Shown piece by piece: positions 60,293 through 64,000 of a stretch of DNA of 64,000 bases (positions are counted from its first letter, which is position 1; each line of letters begins with the position of its first letter). The notes under the pieces are model-generated. The model was given only the letters and a program-made list of their open reading frames with translations. It ran no database searches and had not been told where the DNA came from. Made by a program: the position numbers and the translations under genes. Source of the stretch: DATEAV01 sp964575425 (lineage in GTDB: Bacteria; Chloroflexota; Anaerolineae; Anaerolineales; E44-bin32); the NCBI GenBank assembly GCA_964575425.1, contig CAZNRD010000008.1, positions 37,517 to 101,516 on the forward strand, given 5' to 3'.

Positions 60293-61072
60293 ATGAACGA
60301 ACTGGCCGCGTTCGGAACCTGTCTGGTCCTGTTAGCGCTGTTCGCCCTCGTCTTGATCCTGATGCGCTCGATCCGTCTGCTGTACCAGTATGAGCGCGGC
60401 GTGGTGTTCACGCTCGGCAAGTACACAGGCACACGCGAGCCAGGCCTGACGCTGATCCTGCCGATCGTGCAGTCGATGCGCAAGGTCGACATGCGCTTGA
60501 AAACGGCCGAGATCCCGCGCCAGGAGGTGATGACCAAGGACAACATCCCGATGCTGGTCAACGCCGTGGTCTATTTCCGCGTCGTCAACCCCGAGGACGT
60601 GATCATCAAGATCGAGGACCACGCCTTCGCCGTGCGGCAGTACACGCAGGCAGCGCTGCGCGACGTGATCGGGAACGAGGAGATGGACACGGTGCTGACC
60701 GAGCGCGAGGCCATCGCCGAGAATATCAAGAAGTTCGTCGACAGCGAGACCACCGGTTGGGGGGTCGACGTCGAGTCGATCAAGATTCAGGAGGTCGAGC
60801 TGCCGGCCGAGATGAAGCGGGCGATGGCCAAGCAGGCCGAGGCCGAGCGCGAGCGCCGGGCGGTGATCATCGCCTCCCAGGGCGAACTGAGTGCCTCCGA
60901 GAACCTGCGCCAGGCAGCCGAGAACATGGCCAGCAACCCCGGCGCGCTGCACCTACGCACGCTGCAGACCATCCGCGACATCGCCGCCGACCCCTCGGAG
61001 AAGATCGTGCTCTTCATGCCCTCCAGCCTCGAGCCGGTGCTGCGCCGGTTCGCCGGCAGCCCGCGGGAGTAG
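60293..61072 (+). CDS. Slipin / SPFH-domain membrane protein
   Basis: About 260 residues from MNELAAFGTCLVLLALFALV, a single N-terminal TM, then the SPFH (band-7) domain: YERGVVFTLGKYTGTREPGL, PIVQSMRKVDMRLKTAEIPR, RQEVMTKDNIPMLVNAVVYF, GWGVDVESIKIQEVELPAEM and the coiled KRAMAKQAEAERERRAVIIA. Scaffold for membrane microdomains and protease regulation. Usually next to NfeD; here it is instead 6 bases upstream of an HPS/OMPDC-fold gene. GGAGGAGG supports the start over the longer open frame. Confidence 0.9.
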   Translation: MNELAAFGTCLVLLALFALVLILMRSIRLLYQYERGVVFTLGKYTGTREPGLTLILPIVQSMRKVDMRLKTAEIPRQEVMTKDNIPMLVNAVVYFRVVNPEDVIIKIEDHAFAVRQYTQAALRDVIGNEEMDTVLTEREAIAENIKKFVDSETTGWGVDVESIKIQEVELPAEMKRAMAKQAEAERERRAVIIASQGELSASENLRQAAENMASNPGALHLRTLQTIRDIAADPSEKIVLFMPSSLEPVLRRFAGSPRE

Positions 61073-61078
61073 GACGGC

Positions 61079-61747
61079 GTGAACCTGGAACGCAAGGGCC
61101 GCTACCTACAGCTCGCCTTCAACTACGACGTCGGCCTGGTGCGGCGGGTGGTGCCGCGCCTCCGCTCCAGCGAGCGTGTGCTGATTGAGGCCGGCACGCC
61201 CTTCATCAAGCGCGCGGGCGCGGCCGGTATCCGGGCCATGCGCAGCCTGTGGCCGGGCGCGATCGTCGCCGATCTGAAGGTCGCCGACGGGGCGCTGGGC
61301 GAGGTCGAGCTGGCCCATCGCGCCGGCGCCTCGGCCGTCACTGTGCTGGGCAACTCGCCGACCGAGACGCTCAACCTGTTCGTGCGCGCGTGCCAGGCGC
61401 GCGGCCTGATCTCGATGATCGACATGATCGGCGTCGACGACCCGCTGCGGGTGGTGATGCGCATGCTGCAGCCGCCGGACGTGGTGGTGCTGCACCGCGG
61501 CCGCGACGAGGAGGGGACGCGCGGCAAGGTGATCCAGTACCGCCACGTCAACCGGCTGCTGAGCAAGTTCGACGTGCTCATCTCGGCCGCCGGCGGGGTG
61601 GACCTGAAGGAAGCGCGCTCAGCCATCTTCAACGGCGCCCACATCGTCGTCGCCAACCTGGTGGCGCCCGGCGACGATTGGGTGGGCATCAGCACCGAGG
61701 CCGATGTAGGCGCGATCGCCGACGAGTTCCTGGCGACGATCGCGTAG
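61079..61747 (+). CDS. HPS/OMPDC-superfamily TIM-barrel protein
   Basis: 222 residues, GTG start. IVADLKVADGALGEVELAHR is the D-x-K-x-x-D metal/catalytic segment of hexulose-phosphate synthase and keto-gulonate-phosphate decarboxylase, with AGASAVTVLGNSPTETLNLF and SMIDMIGVDDPLRVVMRM behind it; LHRGRDEEGTRGKVIQYRHV and the GGVDLKEARSAIFNGAHIVV loop bind phosphate. The substrate is a phosphorylated sugar or a relative; genuine HPS activity is uncertain. Very likely cotranscribed with slipin. Confidence 0.82.
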   Translation: MNLERKGRYLQLAFNYDVGLVRRVVPRLRSSERVLIEAGTPFIKRAGAAGIRAMRSLWPGAIVADLKVADGALGEVELAHRAGASAVTVLGNSPTETLNLFVRACQARGLISMIDMIGVDDPLRVVMRMLQPPDVVVLHRGRDEEGTRGKVIQYRHVNRLLSKFDVLISAAGGVDLKEARSAIFNGAHIVVANLVAPGDDWVGISTEADVGAIADEFLATIA

Positions 61748-62070
61748 AGGGGCGCCGTCCCGCGCACCCCGGCACGGGCCCTCGCTCAGCACGCCGGGAA
61801 GGGCGAGCGCTCCTCCGGCGGATGCATTGCCAGCCATTCGTGTGTCAGGCCCGCTTCGCTCTGGCGCAGGCTCTTGGGGGCCTTGCGGTTGTCCGCAAGG
61901 CGGCACAGAGGATGCGTGGGGGGTCCCTGCGCCCAGAGCGATGTCGAACGCGTGAGGGAGGTCAGCAGCGGCGTGCGGGCCGCCGAGCATGCCCGGCACC
62001 GTCGCCTTGTCCAGCCCAGGCCCGGCTGGCCCTGGAACGCAGTCACCTGTCGTGTTGCGCTGTTCTCGAG
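61748..62070. other. Intergenic region between convergent genes
   Basis: 323 bases separating the end of the HPS-like gene from the end of the KAS III-like gene. I see no gene and no clear terminator hairpin with T-run. Confidence 0.5.
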
Positions 62071-63336
62071 CTAGGCCCCCATGGCGACCGCGAAGACGTC
62101 GTAGTACGTGCCCGCCCCGAAGCCATGGAACAGTACGTGATCCCCCGGGCGAAGGCGCGAAAGGTGCCGCAGGAAGGCGATCAAGTTTGAAGCCGCGCTG
62201 ACATTCCCGAAGTCGCTCAGCAGCCAGGGGAGGGGGACTTTGATCCCTTCCCTGTGGAGATGTTTCTCAATCAGCAGGTGGATCTTGTAGTTGGCATGAT
62301 GGGCGATGGCCACGGCGAGTGACTTGTTGGCCGTCCCTAATCTGCTCATCAGCGAGCAGTATTCCTGGTAGACCGCGGCAGCGACCTGAACCCCGGTTCG
62401 CACGAACAGCTTCACCATGCCCATCAACCCCGCCATCACCAGGGGCGCATCTCCCTCAGGCTCATGCATCAGGCCTGCCACCCGCAGGTGTGATGGCCCT
62501 GGCTTCGTTACCTCGACCAGGGACTTCCCCTCCCGGCGTTCCCGCGAATGGGGATAGTACATGCGCACCTGAAGCAGCCCTTCGTCGTCGAACGCCTCGT
62601 GGGTCTTGCCAGTCAGGAATTTCATGCTCAAGCCGGGGATCACCCCTATGGCGGCGGCGCCGTTTCCAAAGAGCTGCAGGGCGTACTTGTCACGGGCTCG
62701 ATGGATGAAACGGCTCAACCCCTCAATACCGGCAACGATCACCTTCTTGCCTCGAAGCTCCTCGGCGACGTTCGTCTGCCCGGCTTCCGTCAAGGCGGGA
62801 TTGAGGGCCAGATGCAGGCCGCTCATCGACCCATCGCACGCCTTGTGGACGCTCACCTTCAACGCAGTTCCCGGTATGCCGGCCCTCTCCGCCACGCGCG
62901 GAACGTAGTCGTCCAGCACGGGGCCGCTCACGCCGACGAGCACTCCCTCCACCTCGGAAGGGTCCCAGCCGTTGCTCTCTGCTGCCTGGCGGAGAAGCCG
63001 GGCACCCACCTCCATCTCGAGCTCCACATGCTCCTCTACGGAAAGCTCCGGAGTGTGGTGCCGGCTCACGAAACCAAGCTCTGCCAGATTGATAACCTCA
63101 TCGTCCCTCAGGGGTTGGCCCAGGTATTCCTCAATCAGGCCCGGCAGGGCCGGGTTCTCGTAAGCAGGACCCCACGTCCCGTAGACCCCGCCCAGGCCCA
63201 ACTTGGGATTGGTGACCTTCTCCACCCCTAACGGCACGCCTGGGCCAACCGGAACGACCGACATTTCGACGCCCGGTCGCTGGAAGAAAGAAGAAACGGT
63301 GCCTGAACCATCCTCCGAAGGGTAGTTGTCTCCCAT
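62071..63336 (-). CDS. KAS III-like beta-ketoacyl-ACP synthase
   Basis: 421 residues, thiolase fold. Catalytic triad visible: Cys in VSVHKACDGSMSGLHLAL, His in AVAIAHHANYKIHLLIEKHL, Asn in LSDFGNVSAASNLIAFL; the latter two are the classic KAS III His and GNxSAAS motifs. Longer than FabH (about 320) with an N-terminal extension and an insertion around FLTGKTHEAFDDEGLLQVRM. GAGGTG is before the ATG. No other fatty-acid gene is near; could be a specialised alkyl or olefin synthase. Confidence 0.88.
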   Translation of the reverse strand: MGDNYPSEDGSGTVSSFFQRPGVEMSVVPVGPGVPLGVEKVTNPKLGLGGVYGTWGPAYENPALPGLIEEYLGQPLRDDEVINLAELGFVSRHHTPELSVEEHVELEMEVGARLLRQAAESNGWDPSEVEGVLVGVSGPVLDDYVPRVAERAGIPGTALKVSVHKACDGSMSGLHLALNPALTEAGQTNVAEELRGKKVIVAGIEGLSRFIHRARDKYALQLFGNGAAAIGVIPGLSMKFLTGKTHEAFDDEGLLQVRMYYPHSRERREGKSLVEVTKPGPSHLRVAGLMHEPEGDAPLVMAGLMGMVKLFVRTGVQVAAAVYQEYCSLMSRLGTANKSLAVAIAHHANYKIHLLIEKHLHREGIKVPLPWLLSDFGNVSAASNLIAFLRHLSRLRPGDHVLFHGFGAGTYYDVFAVAMGA

Positions 63337-63664
63337 CGCGCACCTCGCCTTTCGTACTCCGTGGTTCCCTGTGGACCTGTATCACTACAACACCGACAGG
63401 CCCTTCGGGACACGGAATGGAAAGAGCCGAAACCTGTGGCCATGGTGCATGCCTGCGGAAGAAATCAGCGGCCCCCCTTCTATCACGTCAATAGGGACAA
63501 GGACCCCTCGGCACTGCCCCCTTCCCACGGCCGTCCGCCATCCTCCAATACTGATCGGGTGCCATACGGGGCGAAAGCCCATCATATGCGGCTCCGCCAG
63601 ATCGTTCTGGGACCAGCCGACTATCCTCACCGCACGCGCCAGAGGCGATAATAGGGCTGCGACG
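63337..63664. other. Intergenic region between divergent genes
   Basis: 328 bases, no supportable gene. GATAAT-like sequence near 63650 lies just before the next start. Confidence 0.4.
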
Positions 63665-64000
63665 ATGCCCAGCAGGCGACCACCCTCCAGCCCTCCTCGT
63701 CCGCGCGGCCTATCCTTCGGCCGAACCATACTCGTGGGACTGTTGCTCACGCCCGCCGTCTGCGCGCTGACGTTCTGCGGGCTCGTCTTCGTCACGCAGG
63801 CTGCCCTCGGCCCCGACGTCCCCTCCATCGACCTAGCCGGGATCCAGCAGATCGCCCTCGACCTCGGCCTGCTCCCCTCGCCCACCCCGACCATAACCAA
63901 CACGCCCACACTCACCGCAACAACCACACAAACGGCCACGCCAACTCCGTCGCCGACCACCACTCCGACCCATACCGCAACTCCTACCCCCACCCCCACC
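63665..64000 (+). CDS. Thr/Pro-rich membrane-anchored protein, 5' part only
   Basis: Open from ATG 63665 to the window end (112 codons). MPSRRPPSSPPRPRGLSFGR is a basic cytoplasmic start, TILVGLLLTPAVCALTFCGL a TM, and after residue 70 it becomes a repetitive Thr-Pro linker (SPTPTITNTPTLTATTTQTA, TPTPSPTTTPTHTATPTPTP). Such linkers connect surface domains to the membrane in many Chloroflexota. The functional domain lies beyond the window. The mirror-image Gly/Val frame on the other strand is an artefact of the repeat. Confidence 0.7.
   Translation, partial: MPSRRPPSSPPRPRGLSFGRTILVGLLLTPAVCALTFCGLVFVTQAALGPDVPSIDLAGIQQIALDLGLLPSPTPTITNTPTLTATTTQTATPTPSPTTTPTHTATPTPTPT

Noticed and set aside
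63385..63999. Minus-strand open frame with Gly/Val repeats
   Set aside because: It is the antisense of the Thr/Pro codon repeat of the plus-strand gene at 63665; composition comes from ACC/CCC-type repeats, and there is no start context or domain.
1..64000. Reassignment of TAG to an amino acid in this organism
   Set aside because: Many intact genes here end with TAG at the expected C-terminus (for example 5547, 6903, 10905, 13247, 16312), so TAG is a normal stop; at most occasional suppression is possible.
1..64000. tRNA, rRNA, IS elements, integrases or attachment sites
   Set aside because: Scanned by eye on both strands; no cloverleaf with GTTCGAATC-like T-loop, no transposase motif and no long terminal inverted repeats were found. 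Short or divergent examples could be missed.

Overview
The window is a high-GC (about 60-65 %, by eye) bacterial chromosomal segment with no rRNA, tRNA, phage, IS element or CRISPR array that I could find. Long Thr/Pro-rich linkers, SBP_bac_5 sugar transport, GH94/GH130 phosphorylases, TM0996-type mini-thioredoxins and ACR3 together suggest a Chloroflexota (Anaerolineae-like) genome, probably from a metagenome. That assignment is inference, because no marker gene is present.

Region 1 (about 32-27,602, all on the minus strand) looks like one very long surface-polysaccharide operon. Its first gene is a NusG/RfaH-like antiterminator, preceded by a leader of about 360 nt with two perfect dyads and a TATAAT box. 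Then come an acyltransferase, GT2 enzymes, a B12-type radical SAM enzyme, an O-antigen-ligase-like gene broken by a 1-base frameshift, and WbpD/WbpE/WbpB/WbpI-like enzymes for a 2,3-diacetamido uronic acid. After these are an ArnE/F-like flippase, a FAD oxidoreductase, three GT-C membrane glycosyltransferases, a dimethylformamidase-fold membrane protein and an acyltransferase-3/SGNH fusion. The distal end has an asparagine-synthetase-like enzyme without the glutaminase cysteine, overlapping a glutamate/leucine-dehydrogenase-family gene, then a relic of a second asparagine synthetase and a Wzx-type flippase.

Region 2 (28,224-29,550) holds an orphan NarL-type response regulator with its own promoter and a tandem pair of covarying hairpins behind it.

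Region 3 (about 30,184-39,650, minus strand) is an arsenic/thiol/Fe-S island that appears to be decaying. It contains an ArsR repressor with three copies of a candidate operator (ATTC-N8-GAAT), a broken ArsP-like permease, ACR3, an OsmC/Mrp deletion fusion, a PIG-L deacetylase, an ABC-2 exporter and an Fe-S protein. It continues with a zinc-ribbon peptide, two mini-thioredoxins, an amber-interrupted CooT-like protein, a 48-aa peptide and a frameshifted second Fe-S protein.

Region 4 (39,772-57,732) is an oligosaccharide phosphorolysis locus. A leftward operon encodes a LacI repressor, a sugar/peptide-type ABC importer, a cellobiose-2-epimerase-like enzyme and a ROK kinase. A divergent rightward operon encodes a GH130 phosphorylase, two GH94 phosphorylases and an amber-interrupted beta-sandwich protein. 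The two share overlapping back-to-back promoters (palindromic TATAATTATA, 17-bp spacers on both strands) with a LacI-type operator on one -35. An MFS transporter ends convergently.

Region 5 (57,733-64,000) has loosely packed genes: a saccharopine-dehydrogenase-like protein, a slipin paired with an HPS/OMPDC-fold protein, a KAS III-like synthase and the start of a Thr/Pro-rich membrane protein that runs off the window.
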